A DNA stretch of 64,000 bases from Aquanectria penicillioides (GCA_003415625.1 PYIU01000006.1:1550001-1614000); one strand, 5' to 3'. Positions 12,187 through 24,705 are shown, numbered from the stretch's first letter. Notes: generated by a model from the letters alone, not told the origin. A program made the numbers and translations.

Positions 12187-13522
12187 ATGGCCATCACTGC
12201 AAATATTCCCGTCATTGACATTTCCACTCCGGACGTCGACCAGAAAGAGACCGCGCGCCAGTTGGTCGACGCTGCCGAGGAGCATGGCTTCATCTACATT
12301 CGGAACCTCGGCGCCGACATCTCAGCTGCCGCAGTCGACAGCGCCTTTGCCCTTGTAAGTTGTAGGACCACAGGTCCAATCGAGACAACTGGCCTCTAAT
12401 ACGAGCATTCCCGCAGTCCAAAAAGACATTCGAGAGCCCGGTAGAGGAGAAGCAGAGATGCACCATCCAGACCAATAACAGAGGATGGTCTGGGATGCAC
12501 TCTGAAACCCTGGACCCTAAGAACCAAAAGGTAAACTATTATATTATCCATCTTTGCATGAGTTTGAGCGCTGGGGAATTATTCTGTCATTTTCACCTTG
12601 AATTGCTCATGCTAACGACCCCTCTTTAGGTCGGGGATTACAAAGAGTAAGAAACCATCAACTCACCCACTCATCTCAACTATTTAGCAAGGCATCCCGC
12701 TCATTGACACTTCTAGGGCCTTTAACTTTGGCGAGTTCGTCAATGGCAAAGCTCAGCAGCCGCTCCCTACCCCCATAATGCCCGACGAGCCTCAAATCTG
12801 CCACTTTTCGGAATCCTGCCACAAGCTTTGCCAAAAGCTCCTCTACCTGCTAGGCCTTGGTCTCGGTGTAAGTCATCACCCATGATTTGCTGTATATTTT
12901 ACGTTACAAATCAAGTCTGACACGTACATAGGTCGACGATTTCTTCTCCTCAGCCCACAGCACCGCCAAAGGTCCCTCTGGCACTATCCTTCGCTTTCTG
13001 CGGTACCCTCCTGCGGATGCTACCGCGCACGCTGATGAAGACGTCCGTGCCGGGGCTCACTCGGATTACGGCGCCGTGACCCTTCTCTTCCGCCTCAAGG
13101 GCCAAGCAGGTCTCGAAGTGCTTACCAAGGCCAATGAGTGGGCGCCCGTCCCGGTCTGCCCACCTGGTACTGAGAACGATCCGAGCCCGCCTATTCTAAT
13201 CAACATTGGCGATCTGCTCTCCTACTGGACGAACGGCCTGTTCCGAAGCACCGTTCATCGGGTTGTTTTCCCATCCCATGGCCGCGTGGGTGTAGACGGC
13301 GAGACCAGCAATGGGCCGAGATATTCCATTGCTTTCTTCTGCCACCCCGTGGGGTCGACGCTACTGGAGCCCGTACCAAGCGAGCGGGTTAAGAATTTCG
13401 TCCCGTCTGAGAGATCGCCGAATGAGAACCCTTATGCTGAGAGGAAGGTTATGACAGCTGATGAGCACTTGTTCATGCGGCTTAAAGAGAGTTATGGGGA
13501 CCTGTATGACAAGAAATCGTAA
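12187..13522 (+). CDS. 2-oxoglutarate/Fe(II)-dependent oxygenase (isopenicillin-N-synthase-like)
   Basis: There are five exons: 12187..12354, 12417..12530, 12630..12646, 12717..12867 and 12932..13522. They code for 346 aa with all phases closed, and the third exon is only 17 nt. The N-terminal DIOX_N part starts IPVIDISTPD and includes EEHGFIYIRN. The C-terminal jelly-roll has the iron triad His193-x-Asp195 (AHSDYGAVTLLF) and His259 (TVHRVVFP), and the 2-oxoglutarate-binding Arg280-x-Ser282 (RYSIAFF). The enzyme class is therefore clear. The substrate is unknown: related fungal proteins act on amines, small acids or secondary metabolites. Inverted GATA sites just upstream hint at nitrogen or iron control. 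No other biosynthetic gene adjoins it. Confidence 0.93.
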
Positions 13523-13635
13523 TCAAAAGCAATCAAGTGCTAAATTGGTATGTACAAATAATCACCTGAGCTGGCTTTGCTTTTTATGTGCCGTACTATG
13601 TATGTCCTGATAACTCATTTCTCGTTGAGTCCCCA

Positions 13636-16600
13636 CTAAACAATGCCACAATACCACCGTCTCCACGGATCATGCCACCCGTCATAATATTTCGGCGTGA
13701 TATTGTCGTCTTCCATGACTGTGACGTACTTTAGCACCCGCCAGTCATACACTGTTATCCAGTCGCGTATCTCCTCTGGTAGGGGTTGTCTCCTCTTCTC
13801 AACAGTTTCCAGAAGGGCCTTGGTCTCAACTTGGTGCCCCACACTATCCACAAACAACATGACACTTGCGTCTGATCCTGGTGGATTACCCCCCACAGCC
13901 CTCGCTTCGTTGTGCTCCATCCATCTCCCCAGATCCACGACCCCATCGTCGATGCCGTGATCTTCGAGCAAGGATTGTGCTTGCTCGAACGTATCAATAA
14001 TGGAAGGGGCGATCAAGATGACGGTGTTTGCAAGGCAGCATTTTCTGCCAGAGTACCGACAGGAGTTTCGTGACGGACCAGTCAGCCCCTTTCTGTCCCC
14101 ATCACTAACTTGAGAGGAACTACTATTCGAAGGAGTATCGACCGAGGGTGGCCCTGAACAAAATACTTGTCCCTCCACGCTATCGGGTATAGTCGGGGCA
14201 ACGGTGTCGTCCACCGGCGAAGATGGCCGGGTAATCTGCGACGAACGCAAGTTGGTAGTTGGAGCTGTTGTGAATGATTTTTCCGGCGATGAAGTCAGAT
14301 CTACTATTTCAAGGCTGAGATCGCAACTGCCAGCTCGGATAGAGGAGAAAGAGGGAGGGCTGGATTGCGAATTCCCATCTATGCTCACTAGGGGTTTGCG
14401 ATGTTGTGGTGAAGTTTGCTTCTGTGCTTGTGAATTCGATTGCTCCTCTGTTTGATCAGACCGTCGTCGTTTAGGTGATGGTTGCGGTTGAGAGGAAGGT
14501 GAGGTGCGTTTTTGGCCAGTGATTTTGTTCGTTAGCGAGGAAGATTTGATCACTGTTACACATGGGTGATGTGAAGGAACTGCAGCCTGAGCTAGATGGG
14601 CATCTTCCAATCGCGCTCGACTAGGACTCCCCAAAATCTCGATAGGCCTTCTTGAAGCGATGGGCGAGGTGGGAGTCCAGGACACACTGGAATTTTGGGA
14701 GGATTTTCTCGGTGATGGTGTTGGCATCGTCGTCATCGTGAGTTGACTGATGGCATCCACGGCAACACCTCGGGGGTCTGCAGCTTCTAACCGAGCAATC
14801 CAATTAAGGTTTTCCTGGCTATCTTCCAACGCTCTTGTTGAAGTAGCTTCCCTTGCCATCTCCTGGAGCTGCTCAAAAGAAATAGTATCTGTAAAGTCCC
14901 GATCAAAGTGGACTTTGGTCACCGATGGGAACCGCAAGCTCCAGAACCCCGTGTTCCCGACTTTGTCAAAGCTAAAGCATTTCAAATCGAAAACTAAAGG
15001 GTTTGTAAAAACAACATCCATTGGACTTCCTTGCTCAACTCCAGGTGTAAGCATCAACTCGATATGTGTATTCTGGTTCGAGGGAACAGGCATGGGATTT
15101 GCGTGCGAAATGACGTCCCGCAGCATGGTTTCGTTAAGCTCCAACACGTTAACCACTATAAACTCGGGTTTTGCGTTCCATGTCTTGACTTGCTCTCTGT
15201 TGTCAAGGCAGCCAAGGTAGAAGTGGGTCCATTTTAGGCCAGAAATCCGATATTCTTTTGCCTTGGCTGCATCATATCGGGCTCCAACAACTGCAAAGTC
15301 GCCAACATCTCCGAAGTTGCCAATGTACTCTTTCTTGAGTTTGATACAGCTACTCGAGAAAGGACGGCGGATTTCAGAAAAGTCAAAATAGGGCTCATCA
15401 GGCTTAAGAACGAGGCCTTCCTTCTTGCCCAGAATCACCCGAGCGAATGACTTTCGCAAGTTAGAAGCACCCATGCTATGAGTGAAGTCAATGACCTCTC
15501 GGGGAACTAGCTCTGCCCAGCCTTTGCGGCATGAAATTAAGTTTGATAAGGCAGAGAAGCGCTCGGAATGGCGAATATTGACGTAGGACTGGTCATCATG
15601 AAGTAGAATATCGTAATAAATTATCATCAAATGCTCCTGAGGTCCCGGTCTAACTTATTAGCGATCAATGGCTAGGAAGGTTGAGCCACTTACAGGGAAT
15701 CTTGCTCAGTATCGAGGTATCGACCGCGGCGGGAGACATGTTTTCGTATCTTATGAAAGGGAAGAATGGTACGTTGCTAAAAAAAAAAAAAAAATGAGAA
15801 AATGGAATGACGGTGGAGGGCCAAAACACACCAAATCGTCGTATACAACCAATTCGCCTTCTAAAATACAGCCTTTTTTTATGGCGCTGTCAGGTTGCCC
15901 AATTTTCAAGGAATCGAAAATTACCCTAGCTCAAATTAGTCGGGTTGGATGAGGATTGCCTTCCGCGCACTTACGCATGAAGAGCCTCTCTATCCTCTGT
16001 GCTGTCTTTACCACTTTTAGAGAATATCTGAATGCATTGCTGACCATTGCTTAGGTCTATATGGATTTGGCAATATTCCCCATCCATCTTTTCTTCCACA
16101 CTCATGCGCCCATGACCCATATCAAGACAGTGCTTGATACTTCGACCCTTCAGCCAGGTCTGCCTCCCAACTTTGACTCCCAATTGGGGTTTTACTGAGC
16201 GAAGAAGTTGTTCTCGAGATATTTTGCGTGCCCCAGTTGTCAACAAAGTGCCCCGGACATTTTGCACGGCATTGATAGCCGTCGTAAAGTCGTCATGAAC
16301 TTTGAGCACAGATGGGAGGAGGGGGTCGCATAATCGGTAGATTTGATGAGGATCGAGTACCAAGGGTTGGTAATTTTTTAAAATGAGCCGCGTAAACCAC
16401 TTCGCTTCGGTTGAGTCCAAGCGACGGTAAATATTTTCAAGATCACCTCGATTTCCTGGTGTCAGGGGTGTCTGCGAAGCGCGGATAGCGGGAGAACTCC
16501 ATTTCACCTTTGAAGCAAGAGAATGCAAGGTTTCATCAATCTCTTCAACCGTGACATGCTGTTTATCGAAGCGGGGATTTGGCTGGAAGATGTTAGATTG

Positions 16601-16968
16601 GTTCTGGGAAGAAATAATGTATAGACACAGACAGTAACGGTGAGGATTCGAGCGACGCAGTCAGCTAGGTCAAGACAAAGCCCAGGTTGGCGGTACTGTG
16701 ACAATTCTGCGATGCGTGAAGACCCAAGAAAGAAGGCCCGGCCAATGATTTTCTCCAGGGTAGCTGTCTGGATGCAATAGACCCGGTCTGTCCTCTTGTC
16801 TGGCAACAATGTGGACAAGAGGGCCGATAAGTTGGTGTCGTGGGCGTTGATGCGGTCCTGGTGGCGTTTGAACCAAGCGGCTACGACGTGCGTATTGTTC
16901 TTACGGGAGATGGAGAGCCTGTGGGATGGTTCAAGCAAGTCGCAAACCAAGGAGAAAGGGAGAGGCAT
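13636..16968 (-). CDS. ATP-dependent DNA ligase, ligase-IV-related
   Basis: Five minus-strand exons, 16633..16968, 15975..16582, 15832..15925, 15694..15776 and 13636..15649, give 3,135 nt, or 1,044 aa. The first donor is the least certain (GTCTGT); its acceptor follows a CTAAC branch point. The N-terminus resembles DNA_ligase_A_N (FSLVCDLLE). Adenylation motif I is EKMDGEY with the nucleotidyl-accepting Lys at about 277. Motif III is ILEGELVVYDDL, motif IV EGLVLKPDEPYF and motif V IKLKKEY; an OB-like end (WSLRFPSVTKVHFDR) follows. After that comes about 300 residues of Ser/Pro-rich linker and a C-terminal Trp-rich part that might be a degenerate BRCT fold. Filamentous fungi often have such a third ligase besides Cdc9 and Lig4; its role is poorly known. 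Motif I has Tyr where Arg or Arg/Met is usual. Confidence 0.88.
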
Positions 16969-17872
16969 GGTGAATTAAGTGCGGAATCATGTCAGCGATA
17001 TCGAAGGACGTCTCCGAAATAGTGTTGACCGCTTAACTGTTATACCTAGTGACTCCGTGGAGTGGAAATGGTTGGGAAAGAAGTAAGAAAGAATCCATCA
17101 ATAGGCCAGTGCGCTTGTGTAGGCAGCAGGGGCAATTGAGCAAAATGGCTCCATTCCCGGTTCCAACTTGAGCGTTGCTGGACTCGAGCTGCCTGGTGAG
17201 AGTGCCTGATGAGGTGTCACGCGTCCTGGCAGCATGCACGCGAATGTCTTCATGCAGGTGATGTAAAGTGGGCCTGGGATACCATGTCTCGTACATAGAT
17301 CAAAGTACTTCGGTACCACCTAACCTGGGAACCTAGGGTACACGACCCTGACGGGAAGTCACATGACCATCTGGCTTATATTCACGGCCGTCAGAGCCAC
17401 AAAGCAACATTTTTGGATGGATCTTGGGCAGTTTGGAAACTAAAATCGGTGGAGCTGGCTTATTATTGGGATTGGAATGCGGTAATGCAACACGTTCCTA
17501 TGTACGGAGTACAGAGACAATTTGAACATGGTCAGACATTTCGTCAAGTGTCACTCTCTCCGGGCAAAGCATGCGCAACACGTGCAGGGCCAAGTGACAG
17601 GGCAGATGAAACAGTGCGGCAGGGTCCATTAGCTGCTAATTTCGGCGGAAATTGGGGCCAACCCACCATGGCTGCACGGTTACAGCTTTATTGCTGATGA
17701 TGCACCCTTGTCCGCCGCTACGCCGCCGCTGGGATTCCTGGGATTGCTGGGGAATTTGCTCGTCATGCTTCCACCTGCTGGGGCCTTTTCTCACAAAATG
17801 GCGGCACGGTATTCGTACGGAGGCTTAGGACTGCCGTGAGCCCGTAGCCAACTGGGGCGGGAGAGCTAGGCC

Positions 17873-17920
17873 CCTGTGGGAACGCCTGTGGGAACGCCTG
17901 TGGGAACACTTGTGGGAACG
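17873..17920. repeat. 12-bp tandem repeat, CCTGTGGGAACG x4
   Basis: There are four contiguous 12-bp copies; the first two are identical and the last two each carry one change. The repeat is intergenic. Related GGGAACG words recur near 18,020. Confidence 0.9.
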
Positions 17921-18747
17921 GTTTTGCTGAAGCCAAGGATCGCCAGTGGCCAAACCCCAGGCTAGTTGCGCGGCTCGCTCTGAAATCGACGTCCTAGAAA
18001 AAAAACTGCTCTTTTATCCCTCTGGGAACGTCAGGAACCCCGACGCCCTGCTGCAGGTCCTGCAGGTCAGCTTGCCCTGGCTTCTGGGAACCCGCGAATA
18101 GCCAATTGAGGGGTTGATCATGTTCAAATGGACCTTTTCCTGGCTGGCCAACGCTGCCTCGAACCATCCGGTTTAGGTAACTGTGCCATAACCTCTCCAT
18201 TGCAGACAATCCCCAATCCCCAACACGGCCGCTCGCCACACCCCCCTTCCCCTTGGCGGACGAGTGTCCACCCGGACGAGGGGGGGATGAGGGGAGGGGC
18301 TAACATCCCCAGAAGCCAAAGGCCAGAGGTCAGAGCCAAGTAAGTGCCCAGCGCCTGGGAGAGACATGGGCAGATCGGGCCAGAGACCGGGCCAGAGACA
18401 TGGGATGGGCTTGGACAGACATGAACAGGCGGCCAGGCCAGACCAGCGCAAGCCAGATCAAACCAGACCAATCCAATCCAGACGAAGACAGGCTGAGGCA
18501 AAGCAGAGAAAGTACCAGGCGACAGCGGCAAATGTCCCATGGGATTTCGGAGTTGAGATGAGCAACTAAGGCAATGACCATCGAAGGACGCAGCAAACTA
18601 ACTGGGACCGGGGCTCGATCCACTGCCGACAGCTGGTTGTCGGGGCTAATGGTGCCATTTGCCTGCGTCTCAGTTGCTTTGCTTGGATGCATCGACGGGA
18701 AATCATAGTACAAAGTGACAATTCGGGTACGGGCGGCGCCGAGGTGA

Positions 18748-18753
18748 TATAAA
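18748..18753 (+). promoter_or_regulatory. Possible TATA box (TATAAA) for the DUF4048 gene
   Basis: A TATAAA lies about 1 kb upstream of the ATG and just before a long pyrimidine-rich stretch that may be the 5' UTR. The link to transcription is positional inference only. Confidence 0.3.
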
Positions 18754-19743
18754 CAAACCCTGCGCCTCGTGATCCTCAACGAGTTCCGGCCGGATCTCTT
18801 TGGCCTCCGGGACATCCAGCCATCCGCTTGTCGTTCGTTTATTCATCATCCGTTCCTCGCCCACCCGATTTGCGCTCGTCCTCCCCATCCATCATCATTT
18901 TTTTCACCACCACAGCCGTCAACACCAGTATATGCACGCACGGCCAAGATCCCAACCACCCCAGCCGCCTCTAGCAATATTTCGCACCCCGACCGGCATG
19001 ACGGATCGACGACGCTCGCTTGGTTTTTGAGCATCCGCTTCATCTCCCAGCCCACATGCTCTTATTACCGACGTTACTACTGCCGTTCCTTATCATCACG
19101 CAAAGCCAGCCATTCAATCCGACCCCCCGTCGCCCCCTTCTTATCCCCCCCTAAAATAACATCACCCTGTCCTGGCGACGTCCGCCCCTGCCCAAACCCG
19201 GCCGGTTCCCAGTTCCCAGACCTCAGAGCGCCCGCCCATTCGCTATCCCAATGGTCAAGCCCTGGGCCTGAAAGCTGTTTGCACTACAGAGCGCCCCCAA
19301 ACTCTTTCGGTTAGCACTCCAGGTGCGCTGGGCGCTTCTGAAAGAACCACCACCGGCCGCTGCAGACAAGTGCAAAGCCACTGAGGACGCTATTGTTCAC
19401 TGGGCCTCCACCATAGCGACGGCGCCAGTCCCCAATGCGCAACACACCCGCTCCTCGCTTCTAGCCTACACCTCCTCTTCTCTCTCTCCTTAGCCATCAT
19501 CGCTCCCTGATGACCGGTTTCCTCCTTCAAATTTGCGCCGTCCATCGTTGCTCGTCCGCTCTCTTCGATGAATATCGCCATCTGACACCAACCCACAACA
19601 GAGCGTTCGTTGCAAGGGCCGCCGTCGCTGCCGCCAGACAGCGGCGTCGCAGAGCTTGCCGTGCTCCTGCCACTCATTTGCAGAAACGCCGAAAGGTCCT
19701 TGGCTGCCATTCTCTAAACAAGCTCCTTGACCGCCGCTTCGAT

Positions 19744-21394
19744 ATGGCTTCCCAGCAGCAAATTCGCCGTCGCTACTCGGTCGCTGAACGTGTGCCGGCG
19801 GATTTGATCATGCCTGCTGCGGGCACATCCAACTCGAACAATAACAACACCGCTCCTCCTGTCTCAGCCGCCGTGCCCAGGTTCCCGCCAGCTCGTGACC
19901 CAGCACATACTCAGGAGGGCCAACCCGACTCACAACACACACGCCAAAGCAGCGCCGCGTCGACAGCATCGATGCCTCCGCCACCAACCTCCAAGGAAGA
20001 CGCACCGCCTTTCCGACGTGGCCACACGCGAGCAAAATCCAGCATGTGTCGACAGGTCAACCGACTTTCGCTCACGCTGCCCATAGCTCCACCCACCAGT
20101 GATCCGTCGCGACCGACTCCCACCTCAACCACCGTGTCTTCCATTCCTCCGACTCCAATCGACTCGTCTGTAAAGACGCCCGCCGACGCCAACGAGTTCA
20201 TCATTGCCATCGCTGCTCAGGAGCGGCGGGTGTTGGAGCTTCGCGAAGAGTTGGCCCGTGCCGAGTCCGATCTTAATTCACTGAAGAAGAAATGGACTAC
20301 TCGCGATGTTTCCCACAAGAGGAGTGAACAGCACTCTGCTGAGGCAGCGCGCCCAGCAGCTACCGACGATGACTCGGCTGCAACCAAGCGCAGCGTAGAC
20401 TTGGATCGCAGAAAGATGCTGCATCAGACTCAAAACCAAAGCCAAACCTCGACTCCCCAAGGTCGACGCAAGGTCCTACGAGGCGGCCACACGCGAACCC
20501 TGTCTCTCCTCTCGCCGGCGAAGGATTCAGGATTCTCTCTGCTCGATGAGCAACCGGACCAGGAAACGGTCAAGCTGCCTTCGATTGAGCGCAGGGCCGC
20601 TCAATTAACCAACCCTAACTTGTCCAAGCGGGCTTCTTGGCAGCCACGTTCCCAGCAAAATGTCCCGGGTGTGCCTCAGCTCGTGGAGGACTTTAAGCTG
20701 GGCCTGCGCGCATTTGTGGAGGACATTCGCCAAATCACGGTCGGAGACGAGCCCATTACTGGCCAACCCACGCGTACCACTTCAATTGATTTCCGGAATG
20801 GAGCGAGCCGCGACTCAAATGGGAACCAAGACACCATTCGGCCGAGCCACCCCCTGCGACCCAAGGTGAGCACTGTGTTTGAGCCTCCCCACTCGGCGGA
20901 GTCGACCCCGACATCAAACAACAAGACCGAAGCCGCTGCAAAGGAAAAGCCCAAGGGCAAAGCCAAGCACTTTTCCTGGACACCTCTCGGATTCGACGCG
21001 CTCGACGACAACGACTGGTCTAACTGGGAGTCGCCCTCCTCTTCCAAGACATCCCGCTGGAGCGGTTCGACCATGGGAAGCAGCGGTCTCGACGACATGC
21101 CTGATGAAGAAGAGCAGGTTGTGACACCTTCGTAAGTTGACCTCCAGGCGGCCTCTGTCCGTTACAAGGCTGACCTGCTTACCTTGATATAGAAAGAAGA
21201 AATCGACAGGCTACGAGACCCCTCTGCTCTCCCCTAAATTGGAAGAAATCCTCCCAAACATGGTCAACCGTCTAACTCCCAGCAGTATTAAGCGAACAGC
21301 GACCAACCTTATGGAGGAGTGGGAGAAGTCTCTGACGGAACCCCAGAACCAACGCCCGGTTCAAGTTAATAATAACAAGGAGAACGGTGTCTAA
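19744..21394 (+). CDS. DUF4048 family protein, unknown function
   Basis: Exons 19744..21131 and 21193..21394 give 529 aa; the 61-bp intron has a GTAAGT donor. The frame is open upstream to an ATG at 19510, but that extension (Arg/Ala/Cys-rich) looks like translated leader, so I chose MASQQQIRRRYSVAERVP. Features include a Ser/Thr/Pro-rich disordered N-terminal third and two RGHTR/GGHTR-Ser motifs (near 20023 and 20482) that look like basophilic-kinase sites. A predicted coiled coil starts AQERRVLELREELARAESDL and is followed by the basic helix KKKW. The C-terminus has SIKRTATNLMEEWEKSL. This layout fits the fungal DUF4048 family as I remember it. No enzymatic motif is visible, and function is unknown. 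Confidence 0.8.
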
Positions 21395-23783
21395 CATGCA
21401 ACACGGTCTCCCAATTCTTGGTTTCCTACGGCGCAAGCGGACATTTTAAAACATACTTTAAGCGATCTGCGCACAGCAAAATCACCCCTTAAAAACGCAA
21501 AAAGTCATGGCTACATGGACCAATATTTTGATGAAGACAAAAGACTCAATGGCTATCTAGAAGAGTTGGCATTCCTGCGGGTTGTACTGGGTCTTGGACT
21601 GTACGTCAGGCGACGTATCATTTTCTATATTTTCTTTGTTTGCTTCCGAGCTGTTCTGGTGGGGGTAGGGAGATGGTAGATGAAGGATTTAGGGAAGTTT
21701 TGTGCGATTGTTGTCTTGGTGTTGTTGGGATAATGATAATGAAACGACTATCATGAGTGATGACTGAAGAATCTTTGTATTCTGAGTCTGAATTCGATAT
21801 AGCAAAGCAATTAAATAAATAGATAAAAAAAAAGAAAGGAAGTGTTCAATGGATTTTGGTGGACGATTCATGAAGATGTGAAATCTCCTCAGGGGCAATG
21901 CTTCAGTCCCATCTGCACATTCAAATTCTGCCTCATTCGCATTTTACAACTTACATGAAGATCAACCATGACAACCAATACTCGTCATGATGGATCCTTC
22001 TCCACGGCGGCCCGTGTGTCTCGTCTCCATGTCATGCCATCGACCGAGTCCATGAATCTCCGAGCTGTCTCAAGAACACAAAGGCCCCTTCAGGCAACCA
22101 TGACGGTTCATTCCTCCCCCGCAAAGCTGGCTACATCATCTGAACACTGCGTCATCAACATGTGGCAGAGAGAGGGGCCTTTTTTCCCGCTTCGCGAGTG
22201 ACGTTTGCTGTCCCAGACAGGACGAGGTGACACGAGACCGGACGAAGACAAAACAGAGGCAGAGGCAGAGGCAGGAGGGTGGTGATTGACGTTACCAGGG
22301 CAATCAACACAAGTAAGTGGTGGGTGGCTTGCGCAGCGGATAAGGGTTTAGGTCGTCGAATCGCTGGCCGTTGGGGGCCGCCAAAGTTTCGAAGGAATGC
22401 GGGAAAGTGGAGACAGGAACGCTGGAAAAAAGGGGAGAGGCCGCCCCGTTGCAGCGGGTGGCGATGCGAGTGCGATTTTGTGAACGTTGAGGGGCGAACG
22501 AGCGAAGGTTGGCCCGGGACGGAATGTGGAGAAGGGGCGCGCAGCGGTGTGCGTTGCACCAAGCGATGGAACGGGGGCTACTGCACATGAGGGGGGGGGG
22601 GGGGGGGAGAGCGCACACTGTAAGTGATGCACGAGAATGGAGATAAATTTCAATGAGTTTGAGTGGGAGGGGTGTGTGCTTTGGGTGCTGCTAATGAGTG
22701 CATCATGAGGAGATGAATATTGGGGATTTTGGTGTATAAGCGTTGTTGTCATGGTCATCGCTTTTGTCGTCGTCAAGGGCTACGGGTAGGGGGAACAAGC
22801 TTTGGTCGTTGAATAGGGGGCCGATCCCGAACAACACCTCGTCGATAAGAAATGGATAAATTATCAAGGCAATCTGGTCATTCCAATCTACTGTAGAATC
22901 TAGAATCTAGATCAATTGCATCTCGCTTCTTGCTGCAAGCTAATTGCCGAGTGCGAATCGACAGGTCGTGACGCTGGATCGTCTGGTACTCGGTTATCTC
23001 GGCCTCGGGGCGGCACGATGCACGCCGCGGCCATTCATACATACATTAGGGGACGGACCAAAAAAGAAATAACCCGAGAATGCAAAGGCCCCAGGCACCG
23101 AATAGAGACCACCACGTTTCCTTCTGCTTCGCATTGAATGCGACCGCACGAAAAACGCGACGGGGACGGAAGTAACAAAGCAGCAGGACGGATGAATGCT
23201 GCTCCGTTGATTCAACACATGCGGATGCGACCAACGCCGCCATCCACAGCGGCAGCACTCGGGCGCATTTCCTCCCCCTTGAATGGCTCAAGTCTGCTGG
23301 CCTAACCTCGTTTAAACCGAGTCCGAATATTATCACGTGACAAGAGCCATGCGAGACACGGGCAACTTCTCCACTTTCTTCCATCCCCGGACTCGCGAGC
23401 TCGGCTTCGCTCGCATTCGACTCGCGAGGTGCGGCGCCGAGAGGCGTCACTATATGCGCCTCAGCGAACGTACGGCCTATGGGAGCCACGGCAATGACGA
23501 TGCATGCACATGCACGGATGAGATAATTGGCTTAATAGACTCGAATCATTTTTCCATATAAGGAACCACATCTAACCTTTTGTCGTGAATATCCTCACCA
23601 CCAGCAACCAGCAGTCAGCAACATCTCCTTCCACCTGTTCCACTCAGCCCTTGTCTTCGAGTCATATCAACCCTGTAAACTGTTAGACCATCTATATCAT
23701 TGCTAGTCATCAATAGCTTCACCACCGCCCCAATCTCCTAGTCTTTTCAGCCAGCCATCAACTTCCAACACTGAAAAAAAAAA
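21395..23783. other. Spacer, DUF4048 gene - DUF4188 gene
   Basis: I see no gene. The stretch contains a G17 run at 22591-22607 and several short open frames on both strands without family features. It ends in a CT-rich leader and an A10 run directly before the ATG at 23784. Confidence 0.55.
22591..22607. repeat. Poly-G run (17 bases)
   Basis: Seventeen consecutive Gs are intergenic. The true length may differ, given the homopolymer problems elsewhere in this window. Confidence 0.9.
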
Positions 23784-24705
23784 ATGAATCGCGTCGAGTT
23801 TCAACCCAAGTTGGCCTTCACCAGAGAGCCACTCTACTTCAGGGCGACTGGCAAAACATATGTAAGACGCCAGAAACGCTCTCGAGTCTGCCAACATCTT
23901 CAAACTAACACCTTTGAAAGGGACTCCTCAAAGACATTTTGAAGTTTCATACTATTGTCCTACTTGGCGCTATCCTCCAAGTCATTCTTTGTCTCATTCT
24001 CCCCCTGCGCTGGGCCATTGTGCCCCCCATTAGTCTATTGCTCAACGCCATCCTCACCACCGTCCTCCAAGCTCGCAACCCAGTTTCCAACGAGTACCAG
24101 AACAACGTCGTCCGGGGTCGAACCAGCGCCCAGATCCCCTCTCTCGAGACAGCTGCCACCGGCCACTTCAACTCCAACCCGGCCGAAGCCAGTCTCGTGG
24201 TCTTCAACATCGGCTCTCAATTCAACCACCCCATGGGAATACTCGCCCCCGTGTCAAGGACATGGGCGACTTCTTCGCCAAGATGCAGAAGGAGCTTGTA
24301 GATCGCCGAGAGGAGCTCGGTGTCCTCAACATCTCCGCCTTTGTGGGCGGTGAGCGCCAGAGCAACAACACCAGGATGCTCACCATCTTCTTCCGCGACG
24401 TCGAGAGCCTGCACCGCTTCGCCCACGAGCCCCTTCACCGCGAGGCCTGGGACTGGCTCAACGCCCACAAGTACGAGCACATTGGTGTCTTCCACGAGAC
24501 CTTCTGCGTGCCCGCCAAGTCGTACGAGACGGTTTACCTCAACTGCACGCCTATCCTCCTCGGCGGCTCCGCAGTCAAGCTGTCCAAGGAGGGCCAGGAG
24601 CCTAGGTGGGCAAATGCCCTTGTGAACGGTAACACTCCTGCGCTGAAGACGCAGTACTCAAGGATGGACCGAGATGCTCAGGGGAGGATGAGGGAAGAGT
24701 GCTAG
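23784..24705 (+). CDS. DUF4188-type membrane protein, frame broken once
   Basis: Exon 1 is 23784..23861 (26 codons) and exon 2 is 23921..24705. After the splice the protein begins with two hydrophobic segments (LLGAILQVILCLILP and VPPISLLLNAILTTVL). Then comes the DUF4188 core: VVFNIGSQFNHPMGILAP, a break, VKDMGDFFAKM, SNNTRMLTIFFRDVESLHRFAH, IGVFHETFCVPAKSYETVYLN. DUF4188 is a ferredoxin-like fold akin to monooxygenase/EthD proteins; its substrate is unknown. The frame changes at the C5 run 24246-24250 between ILAP and VKDMG with no residues missing. One extra base there would give a continuous 287-aa product. There is no room for an intron, so this is either a one-base assembly error or a very recent mutation. 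The call rests on recognising the family. Confidence 0.75.

Larger units (their letters stand above)
16969..19743. other. Divergent spacer, DNA ligase / DUF4048 gene
   Basis: No confident gene is seen. A 12-bp tandem repeat is at 17873-17920. Degenerate GGGCCAGAGAC repeats lie around 18370-18410. A TATAAA is at 18748-18753, and a long pyrimidine-rich leader (about 18,840-19,500) runs into the DUF4048 gene. An open plus-strand frame across 18769-19314 looks like CT-rich leader rather than protein. Confidence 0.55.

Noticed and set aside
13000..17000. Biosynthetic cluster around the 2OG oxygenase
   Set aside because: Neighbours are MKT1 and a DNA ligase; no synthase, P450, transporter or cluster regulator is present.
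18769..19314. 181-codon frame upstream of the DUF4048 gene
   Set aside because: The Ser/Pro/His-rich product reflects CT/CA-rich leader sequence; all three frames are partly open there.
19510..19743. In-frame N-terminal extension of the DUF4048 protein
   Set aside because: The first 78 residues are Arg/Ala/Cys-rich and unlike the rest; the ATG at 19744 begins a sequence that looks like the real start. Kept only as an alternative.
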